This document shows positions 42,369 to 49,994 of a stretch of 64,000 nucleotides of DNA, one piece after another. Origin of the DNA: Curtobacterium sp. MCBD17_035 (GTDB lineage Bacteria; Actinomycetota; Actinomycetes; Actinomycetales; Microbacteriaceae); assembly GCF_003234815.2 (NCBI RefSeq), contig NZ_CP126279.1, positions 3,162,001-3,226,000 on the forward strand, in the 5' to 3' direction. The notes under the pieces are model-generated. The model searched no databases, was not told the DNA's origin, and saw only the letters and a program-made list of their open reading frames with translations. Each line of letters begins with the position of its first letter. Positions within the stretch are counted from its first letter, which is position 1. The position numbers and the translations under genes were made by a program.

Positions 42369-43298
42369 GTGAAGACACTGGAGTTGCCACAGACCGACCT
42401 GACCGCGTCCGACATCGTGCTCGGACTCATGCGGATCACCGACATGTCCGACGAGGAGATCCGCACCCTCGTCGGCACCGCCCGGGACGCCGGGATCACG
42501 ATGTTCGACCACGCGGCCGTGTACGGCGGCGCGATGCACCACTGCGAGCGCCGGTTCGGCGAGGCGCTCGGACTCTCGTCCTCCGAGCGGGACGAGATCG
42601 TCATCCAGACCAAGGTCGGGATCCGCGACGGGTACTTCGACTTCTCGAAGGAGCACATCCTCGAGTCGGTCGACGGCTCGCTCGAGGCCCTGCACACCGA
42701 TCACATCGACGTCCTGCTCCTGCACCGGCCCGACGCACTCGTCGAGCCCGACGAGGTCGCCGCGGCGTTCGACGAGCTCCACGCGGCCGGCAAGGTCAAG
42801 CACTTCGGTGTCTCGAACCACACGCCCGGTCAGGTCGAGCTCCTCAAGCGCTCGGTCCGGCAGCCGCTCGCGTTCAACCAGGTGCAGCTGAGCATCACGC
42901 ACGCGAACCTCGTCGCGCAGGGCGTCGCCTCGAACATGGCCGGGCTCGAGCAGTCGGTCGACCGTGACAACGGCATCCTCGACTACTCGCGCCTCAACGA
43001 CATCACCCTGCAGGCGTGGTCGCCGTTCCAGAAGGGGTTCTTCGACGGCGTGTTCCTGGGCGACCGCGAGCAGTACGGGGAGCTCAACGACGTCATCGAC
43101 GAGCTCGCCGACGCGTACGACTGCACCCCGACCGGCATCGCCGTGGCCTGGATCACCCGCCACCCGGCGCAGATGCAGGTCGTCCTCGGCACGACGAACC
43201 CGCAGCGTGTGCGGGACTCGGCCGCCGGGTCGGACGTCCGGCTGTCGCGGCCGGACTGGTACCGGTTGTTCACCGCCGCGGGGCACCTGGTCCCGTAG
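42369..43298 (+). CDS. Aldo/keto reductase, YdhF-like
   Basis: This 309-aa reductase has FDHAAVYGG (Asp, Tyr), VIQTKVGI (Lys) and VLLLHRPDAL (His), and its C-terminal SPFQKGFFDG region resembles E. coli YdhF. NADPH-dependent, substrate unknown. GTG 42369 is preceded by GGAGGAAG. Confidence 0.9.
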   Translation: MKTLELPQTDLTASDIVLGLMRITDMSDEEIRTLVGTARDAGITMFDHAAVYGGAMHHCERRFGEALGLSSSERDEIVIQTKVGIRDGYFDFSKEHILESVDGSLEALHTDHIDVLLLHRPDALVEPDEVAAAFDELHAAGKVKHFGVSNHTPGQVELLKRSVRQPLAFNQVQLSITHANLVAQGVASNMAGLEQSVDRDNGILDYSRLNDITLQAWSPFQKGFFDGVFLGDREQYGELNDVIDELADAYDCTPTGIAVAWITRHPAQMQVVLGTTNPQRVRDSAAGSDVRLSRPDWYRLFTAAGHLVP

Positions 43299-43310
43299 CG
43301 GGGCGCTCGG

Positions 43311-43378
43311 CGTCGCACCGCGTTCGTCCCGTTGCACCGCGCGATCCCGTGGTGCAACGGGAACCGCGCGGTGCGACG
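43311..43378. terminator. Bidirectional terminator with nested stems
   Basis: The outer arms 43311-43322 and 43367-43378 (12 bp) and inner arms 43328-43338 and 43351-43361 (11 bp) are each perfect. It sits between two convergent aldo/keto reductase genes. Confidence 0.75.
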
Positions 43379-43391
43379 TCCGCGGAGGTCG

Positions 43392-44255
43392 TCAGCGCCC
43401 GATGGCGTCGAGCTCCTCGAGCGCGTCCGCGGGCAACTCGATGCCCGCGCCCTCGACGTTCTCGTGCAGGTGCTGCACCGACTTCGTGCCCGGGATGAGC
43501 AGCATCACCGGCGAGCGCTGCAGCAGCCAGGCGAGCGCGATCTGGAGGGGCGACGCACACAGGCGCGCCGCCACCCGTCCCAGCGTGTCCGACTGGAGCG
43601 GGTTGAAGCCGCCGAGCGGGAAGAACGGCGTGAACCCGATGCCGAGCTCCGCGCAGCGGTCGACGAGCGCGTCGTCGTCGCGGTGCGCGAGGTTGTAGTG
43701 GTTCTGCACGGTGACGAACGGGGCGATGCTCCGGGCCTCCTCGAACTGCGTCATCGTCACGTTGCTGATGCCGAGGTGCCGGATGCGGCCCTCCTGCTGG
43801 AGTTCGACGAGCGCTTCGTACGGCTCGGCGATCGAGCCCTCCTCGGCACCGAACGCCCCGCCGACGCGGAGGTTCACGACGTCCATGGCCTCGACGCCGA
43901 GGTGCTCGAGGTTCTCGTCGATCGCCTCACGCAGGTCCTCGCGGCCGAGCGCCGAGGGCCAGTCGCCGTCGGCCGTCCGCCGCGCGCCGACCTTCGTGAC
44001 GATGTGCAGTCCCTCGGGGTACGGGTGCAGGGTCTCGCGGATGAGCTCGTTGACCGTGAACGGGCCGTAGTAGTCGCTCGTGTCGATGTGGGTGATGCCG
44101 AGCTCGATCACGGCGCGGAGGACCTCCTCGGCGCCCTGGCGGTCCTCGGGCGGACCCATCACCCCGGGTCCCGCGAGCTGCATCGCGCCGTAGCCGAAGC
44201 GGGTCACGGTGAGGTCGTCGGCGAGGGTCAGGGTTCCACCGGGGAGCGTCGTCAT
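43392..44255 (-). CDS. Aldo/keto reductase
   Basis: The 287-aa reductase has IDTSDYYGPF (Asp, Tyr), IVTKVGARR (Lys) and DVVNLRVGG in place of the usual catalytic-His segment, a variant common in one AKR subgroup annotated as oxidoreductases. The C-terminal IPGTKSVQHLHENV binds NADPH phosphate. ATG 44255 fits the family N-terminus (MTTLPGGTLTL). The upstream extension is not protein-like. Confidence 0.87.
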   Translation of the reverse strand: MTTLPGGTLTLADDLTVTRFGYGAMQLAGPGVMGPPEDRQGAEEVLRAVIELGITHIDTSDYYGPFTVNELIRETLHPYPEGLHIVTKVGARRTADGDWPSALGREDLREAIDENLEHLGVEAMDVVNLRVGGAFGAEEGSIAEPYEALVELQQEGRIRHLGISNVTMTQFEEARSIAPFVTVQNHYNLAHRDDDALVDRCAELGIGFTPFFPLGGFNPLQSDTLGRVAARLCASPLQIALAWLLQRSPVMLLIPGTKSVQHLHENVEGAGIELPADALEELDAIGR

Positions 44256-44368
44256 GCCGTCGATGGAACTCCCGGCGCCTGGGCCGACACCCAACCGCCC
44301 CGGTCCCCCGTTCCGAACACCCTGCACAGCGACACGCAGCGATCGGCGAGAGGGAAGAGGTGGTCGAC

Positions 44369-44548
44369 GTGGCTCCGACACCGTTCTGGACCGTGGCCTA
44401 CACCGAGTCCGGCAGCACCGAGGTCGCGGTGGCCGTGCTCGGTGCGTGCGACCGTGATGACGCCGTGCGGCGCGCGCTCGACGTGCTCGGCGTCGGGGTC
44501 ACCGTCGTCTGGGTCGAGCCGCGGCACGACGCCGTCGTGGCGGCCTGA
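44369..44548 (+). CDS. Small protein of unknown function
   Basis: The 59-aa soluble protein has a beta-alpha-beta-like pattern (FWTVAYTESGSTEVAVAVLG, then a helix and VGVTVVWVEPRHD). GGAAGAGG lies 8 nt before GTG 44369; GTG 44360 is an alternative. No family is recognised. Confidence 0.55.
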   Translation: MAPTPFWTVAYTESGSTEVAVAVLGACDRDDAVRRALDVLGVGVTVVWVEPRHDAVVAA

Positions 44549-44606
44549 CCGCCCCGCCGAGGGCGTCACCGGCAGGCCCGCGGCCTGACCGCCCCGGTCG
44601 GCAGCG

Positions 44607-45791
44607 TCAGCCGAACAGGCGCCGGGAGGCGATCGCCGCGCCCTCGACGAGTGCGCCGAGCTTGGCCCACGCGACGTCGGTCGCCACGAACTCGTAGCTC
44701 GCGAAGGTGGCGAGCCCGCAGTCGGTCCCCGCGATGACGCGTGCCGGGTCGCCCACGGCCTCGGCGGCCTCGACGATCCGGTTCGCCACGACCTGCGGGT
44801 GCTCGAGGTAGTTGGTCGTGACGTCGATGACGCCCGGGATGAGCAGGGCACCGTCGGGCAGCGGGTGCTGCCGGAAGGCGGGGAGTTCGTGCTGGTGGGC
44901 GGGGTTCCCGAACGGGATGCTGAACGCCCCGACCTCGGCCCGGTAGAGGTGCTCGAGCAGCTCGTCGACGGGGACGTCGTCCTGGTGCGGGCCCTGCCAG
45001 TTGCCCCAACAGACGTGGAGTCGCACGCGGTCCTTCGGGATGTTCCGCAGTGCCCGGTTGATCGCCTCGACGTGCAGGTCGACGGCGGCCAGGAACTCGT
45101 CGAGCGTCGCGTCGCCGAAGTGGATGACCCGCTCCATGGCGAGGTCCGGGGCGTCGAGCTGCAGCGTGTGCCCGCGTGCCACGATCTCCTCGTACTCGAC
45201 GCGGAGCTCCTCGGCGAGCGCGAACACGTACTCGCGGTGGTCGCCGTAGTGGGGGTTCTCCTCGTCGAGGAGCAGGGTCGTCGCGACGATGCCCGGGGTC
45301 GCGGCGGACACGAACGTGCCCGCGGGACGACGCCCGGCCTCGGCGTTCCGCGCCAGCTCCCGTTCGAACGCGTCGAGGTCGGACCGGACCCCGGCACGCT
45401 CCTCGTCGTAGTGGAGCAGTCCCTGCGCCAGCGGGGTGTCCCAGACCCGGGCGAACTCGGCGCCCTCGTCGATCTGCCGTGCCTGGAAGGCGGCGTACTC
45501 CGGGAACTTGATCGAGTCCAGCGTGGGCTTGCGGTGGCCGACCCCGCCGAACCCGTCGATGCGGTCGCGGATGTAGGTCGAGAACCCGACGCGGGGGACC
45601 TCACCGTCGTTGACGACGTCGAGACCCGTGGTGAGCTGCTGTTCGACGGTGCGTGCGAGTACGCGGTCGGTCTCCGCACGGAGCGCGTCGACGTCGATGT
45701 CGTGACCCTGATCGCGTGCGACGAGCAGCCGCGTGAGCTCGGGGGAACGCGGGAGGCTCCCGGTGTGCGTGGTGAGGATGCGGTCGGTCAT
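44607..45791 (-). CDS. Cobalamin-independent methionine synthase (MetE) C-terminal-like protein
   Basis: The 394-aa protein corresponds to the catalytic UROD/MetE-like barrel: THTGSLPRSPELTRLL at the start, DVVNDGEVPRVGFSTY, then HVCWGNWQGPH and GTDCGLATF, which carry the expected zinc-ligand His and Cys residues. It lacks the N-terminal barrel of full MetE. Similar short forms are annotated as 5-methyltetrahydropteroyltriglutamate-homocysteine methyltransferase-like or epoxyalkane CoM-transferase-like. The methyl or thiol substrate is uncertain. Confidence 0.85.
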   Translation of the reverse strand: MTDRILTTHTGSLPRSPELTRLLVARDQGHDIDVDALRAETDRVLARTVEQQLTTGLDVVNDGEVPRVGFSTYIRDRIDGFGGVGHRKPTLDSIKFPEYAAFQARQIDEGAEFARVWDTPLAQGLLHYDEERAGVRSDLDAFERELARNAEAGRRPAGTFVSAATPGIVATTLLLDEENPHYGDHREYVFALAEELRVEYEEIVARGHTLQLDAPDLAMERVIHFGDATLDEFLAAVDLHVEAINRALRNIPKDRVRLHVCWGNWQGPHQDDVPVDELLEHLYRAEVGAFSIPFGNPAHQHELPAFRQHPLPDGALLIPGVIDVTTNYLEHPQVVANRIVEAAEAVGDPARVIAGTDCGLATFASYEFVATDVAWAKLGALVEGAAIASRRLFG

Positions 45792-45890
45792 GCGTTCGAT
45801 CCTGCCGCACCCCCGGGACCCCCGACGACCGACCGTCACCGAGGGCAACACCGCGGGCCGGCGCCAGCCCGACGACCGGGTTCGCCGGTG

Positions 45891-46124
45891 TCAGTCCCCG
45901 AGCTGGTCGTCGCGTTCCTCGTCGCGGAGGTCGTCCTGCAGCTCCTCCTCGGTGAGGCCGCGGCCCACGACCGGCGTGCGGAACACGCTCGGGGCCGCGG
46001 AGTCCTCGTCCTCGAAGTCCGCGTCGTCGAAGTCGACGCCCTCGGGCAGACCGCCCTCGGGCCCGTCGCCGCCGGGCAGACCGCCCTCGGGATCGCCACC
46101 GCCGGGTGTCAGGGGTTCCATCAT
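45891..46124 (-). CDS. Small acidic, Gly/Pro-rich protein
   Basis: The 77-aa disordered-looking protein has a repeated PEGGLP motif and an acidic C-terminus (EEELQDDLRDEERDDQL). GGAG is correctly spaced for ATG 46124; ATG 46130 and 46121 are alternatives. The function is unknown. Confidence 0.5.
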   Translation of the reverse strand: MMEPLTPGGGDPEGGLPGGDGPEGGLPEGVDFDDADFEDEDSAAPSVFRTPVVGRGLTEEELQDDLRDEERDDQLGD

Positions 46125-46253
46125 CGACATGCTCCGAGCATGCTCCTCGGACGGCCCGCCGCGCCCGGGCCGCGGTGGGCCGTCACCCGCTGTTCACTCG
46201 AGCTCGGGTCAGTGGTCCGGGAGGCGCGGCCGACGGCACCGCCGTCCCACCGA

Positions 46254-46289
46254 GGGAGCACGCTGGGTGCACACCACCCAGCGACTCCC
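46254..46289 (+). promoter_or_regulatory. 5'-UTR hairpin before the SDR gene
   Basis: CGCTGGGTG (46261-46269) pairs with CACCCAGCG (46275-46283), and GGGAG/CTCCC extend the stem. It ends about 18 nt before ATG 46307 and just before the RBS. It could be an operator or an RNA element that affects translation. Confidence 0.4.
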
Positions 46290-46306
46290 CGAGGAAGAGG
46301 AACGCC

Positions 46307-47074
46307 ATGCCCGTCCTGGACCGTTTCGACATGACCGGACGGACCGCCGTCGTCACCGGTTCGACCCGCGGGCTCGGCAGGGCCTTCGCCACGGCCCTCG
46401 CGGAGGCCGGGGCGAACGTCGTGGTCGTCGGGCGGGACGCGGACGCTGCCGCGACCGTCGAGGCCGAACTCGGCGCGCTCGGTGCCGACGTCCTGACCGT
46501 CCTCGCGGACGTGACCCGCCGCGATGACGTCGAGCGGCTCCTCGCCGCCGCGGTCGACCGGTTCGGGCGGGTCGACGTCCTCGTCAACAACGCGGGCGCC
46601 TGCATCCACAAGCCCGCCCTCGACGTGACCGACGAGGAGTGGCACGAGGTCATGAGCGTCAACGTCGACGGGCTCTGGATCGCGAGCCAGGTCTTCGGGC
46701 GGCACATGATCGAGCGGGGTGGTGGATCGATCGTCAACGTCGGATCGATGTCGGGCGCGATCGTCAACCGCCCGCAGTGGCAGCCCGCCTACAACGCCTC
46801 GAAGGCGGCCGTCCACCACCTCACGCGGAGCCTCGCTGCCGAGTGGGCGCCGATGCACGTCCGCGTGAACGCCATCGCGCCCGGGTACATGCGGACGGAC
46901 ATGGCGCCGGTCGACGCCACCGAGTTCCACCGCCACTGGATCGAGGACACGCCGCAGCAGCGCGCCGGGGAGCCCGACGAGTTGGGGCCGGCGATGGTGT
47001 TCCTGGCGAGCGACGCCTCGAGCTTCGTGACCGGGTCGGTGCTGACGATCGACGGCGGCTACACCGTGTTCTGA
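46307..47074 (+). CDS. Short-chain dehydrogenase/reductase
   Basis: This 255-aa classical SDR has VTGSTRGLG (NAD(P) binding), NNAG, catalytic Ser in GSMSG and YNASK, and the C-terminal VTGSVLTIDGGYTVF. It resembles gluconate 5-dehydrogenase and related sugar/polyol SDRs. GAGGAAGAGG precedes ATG 46307. Its last 20 nt are part of a 27-bp sequence repeated exactly at 47709, where a degraded copy of this gene lies. Confidence 0.9.
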   Translation: MPVLDRFDMTGRTAVVTGSTRGLGRAFATALAEAGANVVVVGRDADAAATVEAELGALGADVLTVLADVTRRDDVERLLAAAVDRFGRVDVLVNNAGACIHKPALDVTDEEWHEVMSVNVDGLWIASQVFGRHMIERGGGSIVNVGSMSGAIVNRPQWQPAYNASKAAVHHLTRSLAAEWAPMHVRVNAIAPGYMRTDMAPVDATEFHRHWIEDTPQQRAGEPDELGPAMVFLASDASSFVTGSVLTIDGGYTVF

Positions 47075-47081
47075 CCGCCGC
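47055..47081 (+). repeat. 27-bp direct repeat, copy 1 (SDR 3' end)
   Basis: It covers the last codons of the SDR gene, its stop and 7 nt beyond. It is identical to 47709-47735. Confidence 0.85.
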
Positions 47082-47104
47082 CGGGGGGCCACGGGACCGC
47101 GCCG

Positions 47105-47593
47105 TCAGGCGCGGTGGACGTCCGCCGTCCGCGCGCCTCGGGCACGCCCGCGCGGTCCGTCGTGATGGACGAGCACCGGGCACGTGGCGTACTCCGCGCA
47201 CGCCGAGCTGACCGAACCGAGCAGGAGTCCGGCGAAGCCCCCGTGACCACGGCTGCCGACCACGAGCATGACCGCGTCCTCGCTCGCCTCGATGAGCGAG
47301 CGCGCCGGGGGGCCGTTCACCACCTTCGTCCGGAACCAGCTCGGCTGGCCGTCCGGGAACACGTCGGCGCAGGCGTCATGGAGGACCGCGCGGACGTCCT
47401 CCTCGGGTGACCAATCGGTGAGTACAGCAGCTCCGTAGCTGGCCTGGGGGGTTTGCCAGGTCCCGACCGCGACGAGCTTCGTGTGCAGGGACCGCGCGAG
47501 GTCCGCCGCGTAGCGGAAGGCCTCCCTGGACTGCGGCGACCCGTCGACGCCGACGACGATGTCACCCGTGTGCTGAAGTTCGTGATCGCTCAT
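47105..47593 (-). CDS. Universal stress protein (UspA family)
   Basis: The 162-aa single-domain Usp has GDIVVGVDGSPQSREAF at the start and the ATP-binding pattern VVGSRGHGGFAGLLLGSVS near the C-terminus, so it is an ATP-binding-type Usp. The gene lies between the intact SDR and a decayed SDR fragment, bounded by 27-bp direct repeats. No strong RBS is seen at ATG 47593. Confidence 0.88.
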   Translation of the reverse strand: MSDHELQHTGDIVVGVDGSPQSREAFRYAADLARSLHTKLVAVGTWQTPQASYGAAVLTDWSPEEDVRAVLHDACADVFPDGQPSWFRTKVVNGPPARSLIEASEDAVMLVVGSRGHGGFAGLLLGSVSSACAEYATCPVLVHHDGPRGRARGARTADVHRA

Positions 47594-47655
47594 GTGACCA
47601 GGTTCCGGCCCCGTCGTAGCGCGGACCAGGGACCGTAGTCCCGGATCGATCACCG

Positions 47656-47728
47656 CGCCAGCAGTGGTAGCCCGCGTACAACCCGTCGAAGGCAGGCCGT
47701 CCATCACCGCGGCTACACCGTGTTCTGA
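47656..47728 (+). pseudogene. Remnant of a second SDR gene copy
   Basis: 47656-47707 is a diverged copy of the SDR interior (46766-46817, the QWQPAYNASKAAVHH region), with an in-frame TAG and a one-base insertion. It is joined directly to an exact copy of the SDR 3' end from 47709. About 240 bp of the gene between these parts is missing, so it cannot encode an enzyme. Confidence 0.7.
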
Positions 47729-47735
47729 CCGCCGC
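47709..47735 (+). repeat. 27-bp direct repeat, copy 2
   Basis: Exact copy of 47055-47081. It contains the stop of the SDR remnant (plus strand) and the last codons and stop of the marR remnant (minus strand). Confidence 0.85.
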
Positions 47736-48168
47736 GCGCGCCACGAGCGAGACGAGCGTTGGCCTGCCGGGCCGCAGCGGTCATCCGTTCCAGGAACGCG
47801 ATGACCGTCGCCAGCTCGGGGTCCGGCGTCTCACGGAGCGACCCCGCGATCTGCGCACCCGAGAAGGCGAGGAACGCGCGGGCCTGTTCCCGGGCCTCCC
47901 GGACGGGTCGCAGCGTGACGCGTCGACGGTCGCTGCCCTCGCGTGACCCCACGATGTGCCCGGCGGCCTCGAGACGGTTGAGCAGCACGGTCGTCGCGCC
48001 GGAGGTCATGCCGATCTCACGACCGAGACGGCCACCGTGCTCATCCGCGGGGACGGGAGCGTCCGTGCGACCTTGCCGTCGGACGGGACCGACGGCGCGA
48101 CGGCGGAACTCGAGGTCCTGCGCCGCGGTGTACGAGTCGTGGATGCGGCCGATCGTCGTCGACGCGCC
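47713..48168 (-). pseudogene. Decayed MarR-family regulator gene
   Basis: From 48009 downwards the frame encodes the recognition helix onward of a MarR protein (MTSGATTVLLNRLEAAGHIV, then SDRRRVTL). Upstream in the same frame HDSYTAAQDLEFRRR looks like the normal N-terminal helix. The helix between them (PSDGKVARTL) reads in another frame, indicating two offsetting frameshifts, and no ATG, GTG or TTG occurs in frame before 48009. A stop at 48169-48171 closes the frame. A truncated 98-aa product from ATG 48009 would lack part of the DNA-binding domain. Confidence 0.55.
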
Positions 48169-48332
48169 CTAGCGTGGCGGACTGGCCGCCGACCGCCAGC
48201 CACTCCGGACGAGGGACACCCCGTGCAGGCGTCCGGAGCGGGTGACATCCGGGGTGACCTCGACCCCCGGTGACCCCCACACGGTCCGGGACGAGCGCGA
48301 GGTGGGCCCGTCCCGCGTGTGACCCTTCCGCG

Positions 48333-49925
48333 ATGAGCAGCACCATGCGGGCGCGGACCCCGCCGGTCGACGACGTCGCGGGCCAGCGTCGGCGGGCGTG
48401 GACAGGGGCGGGGTCCCCCTGGTCGGACGCCCTCGTGGTGGCCGCCATCGCGACGCTCGTCACCGGAGCCGGCTGCTGGGTGCCGTCCGCGACGTGGGAC
48501 GAGGGTGCGACGGTGAGCGCGGCGACCCGGTCGTGGTCGGAGCTGGTCGCCCTGGCCCGGACCGTCGACCTCGTGCATCTGGCCTGGTACGCGACGATGC
48601 ACTGCTGGTTCGACCTCGTCGGGTACTCGCCGCTCGCGCTCCGCGCCGTGTCGGTGCTCTGCGTCGGTGCGACCGCCGGGCTCGTCACGGTCCTCGGACG
48701 GGTGGTGCTCGGCCGATCCGCCGGGCTGCTCGCGGGTGCGTTCTTCGTGCTCCTCCCGCGGGTCACGCTGTCCGCCACCGACGGACGGTCGGGCGCTGCC
48801 TCCGCGTTCGTCTCGGTCCTGCTCACCCTGGTGCTCGTGACGGTGGCCGGTCGCCTCCTGCGCGAGCAGAGGGAGGACCCGCTCGGACGACGGCCACGGA
48901 GGACGCTGCTCTGGACCGTGTACGGCATCGTGGCGGTGCTCGCGGTCGTCGTGTTCCTGCACGACGTGCTCATGCTGGTCGTGCACGCGATCGCCGTCGC
49001 GGCGTGGGCGACCCGCTGCCCGGACCGTACCGCGAGCCGACGCCTCGCCGTCGGCTTCGTGAGCGCCGCGGGTGGGGCCGCGGTGGTGTGCGTGCCGTTC
49101 GTCCGGATGGCGGCCGCGCAGGTGGGCCAGGTCTCCTGGCTCCATCGCCCCGACCTCGGCACGGTCAAGCAGATCGTCGTCGAACAGTGGTTCTCCGCCG
49201 ATCCGCCGTTCGCGGTCCTCGGCGTGCTCCTGGTGGGTCTCGGCCTGGCGCGGTGCTGGCGGGAGCGGTCGACGACCGGCCCGCTGCTCGTGGCGTGGCT
49301 CCTGGTCCCGACGATCATGCTGCTCGCGGTGTCCGTGGTCTGGACGCCCGTCTACCAGGCTCGGTACCTGGCCTTCTGCAGCCCGGCCGTCGCGCTGCTC
49401 GCCGCCGTGGCGATCCGTGGCTGGCGTCCGAGCCGGATCGTCGTGGTCCTCGTGCTCGCGGCGGTCCTCGCGGCGCCGGCGTACGCGCGACAGCGCACCG
49501 AGGAGGGCAAGGACACCGACTGGGCGCGTGTGGCCCGGGAATCGAGCGCGGTGCGTGCGGCGCCGAGGACCACCGCCGCGCTGTACGGCGACGTCGAGGG
49601 GGACGCGGACTCGACCCTCGACGTCATCCCCCTGCTCTACCCGGATTCGTTCCCGGGCGCGGTCGACTGCAGAGCCGGGCGCTCCGCCGACACGCGCGAC
49701 ACGCTGTTCCCGAGTCGGCGGCCCCTGTCGCAGGCACTCCGGTGCGCCCGAGGGCACCGGACGGTCTGGCTGGTCACCACCCGGGAGGACCGGGCGTGGC
49801 GGTCACGGGTCGTCGCCGCCCTGACGTCGACCGGGTACCGGATCGACGTGCCCGACCGCGGCGGTGCCACGAGCGTGATGCGGTTCCACCGTGACCACGA
49901 GCACGCATCCGCTCGCGGTCGATGA
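48333..49925 (+). CDS. Polytopic membrane glycosyltransferase-like protein (GT39/PMT type)
   Basis: The 530-aa protein has a soluble N-terminus, about ten hydrophobic helices and an early exterior loop SATWDEGATVSAATRSW, whose Asp-Glu matches the catalytic DE of lipid-linked GT-C mannosyltransferases. A C-terminal soluble domain follows. It probably transfers sugar from a polyprenyl donor to a surface acceptor. ATG 48333 is one of two close starts (also 48345). No RBS is evident. Confidence 0.7.
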   Translation: MSSTMRARTPPVDDVAGQRRRAWTGAGSPWSDALVVAAIATLVTGAGCWVPSATWDEGATVSAATRSWSELVALARTVDLVHLAWYATMHCWFDLVGYSPLALRAVSVLCVGATAGLVTVLGRVVLGRSAGLLAGAFFVLLPRVTLSATDGRSGAASAFVSVLLTLVLVTVAGRLLREQREDPLGRRPRRTLLWTVYGIVAVLAVVVFLHDVLMLVVHAIAVAAWATRCPDRTASRRLAVGFVSAAGGAAVVCVPFVRMAAAQVGQVSWLHRPDLGTVKQIVVEQWFSADPPFAVLGVLLVGLGLARCWRERSTTGPLLVAWLLVPTIMLLAVSVVWTPVYQARYLAFCSPAVALLAAVAIRGWRPSRIVVVLVLAAVLAAPAYARQRTEEGKDTDWARVARESSAVRAAPRTTAALYGDVEGDADSTLDVIPLLYPDSFPGAVDCRAGRSADTRDTLFPSRRPLSQALRCARGHRTVWLVTTREDRAWRSRVVAALTSTGYRIDVPDRGGATSVMRFHRDHEHASARGR

Positions 49926-49994
49926 TCCGACCCGGACGCCACCGGCGGCGCGACGGGCGTCGCATCGTGCGGCTGTGCGCCCCGGGGCCGCCAG

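Noticed and set aside
47055-47735. Transposon or integron cassette carrying UspA
   Set aside because: The 27-bp repeats are the SDR gene end, not mobile-element ends, and no recombinase gene or inverted repeats are present.
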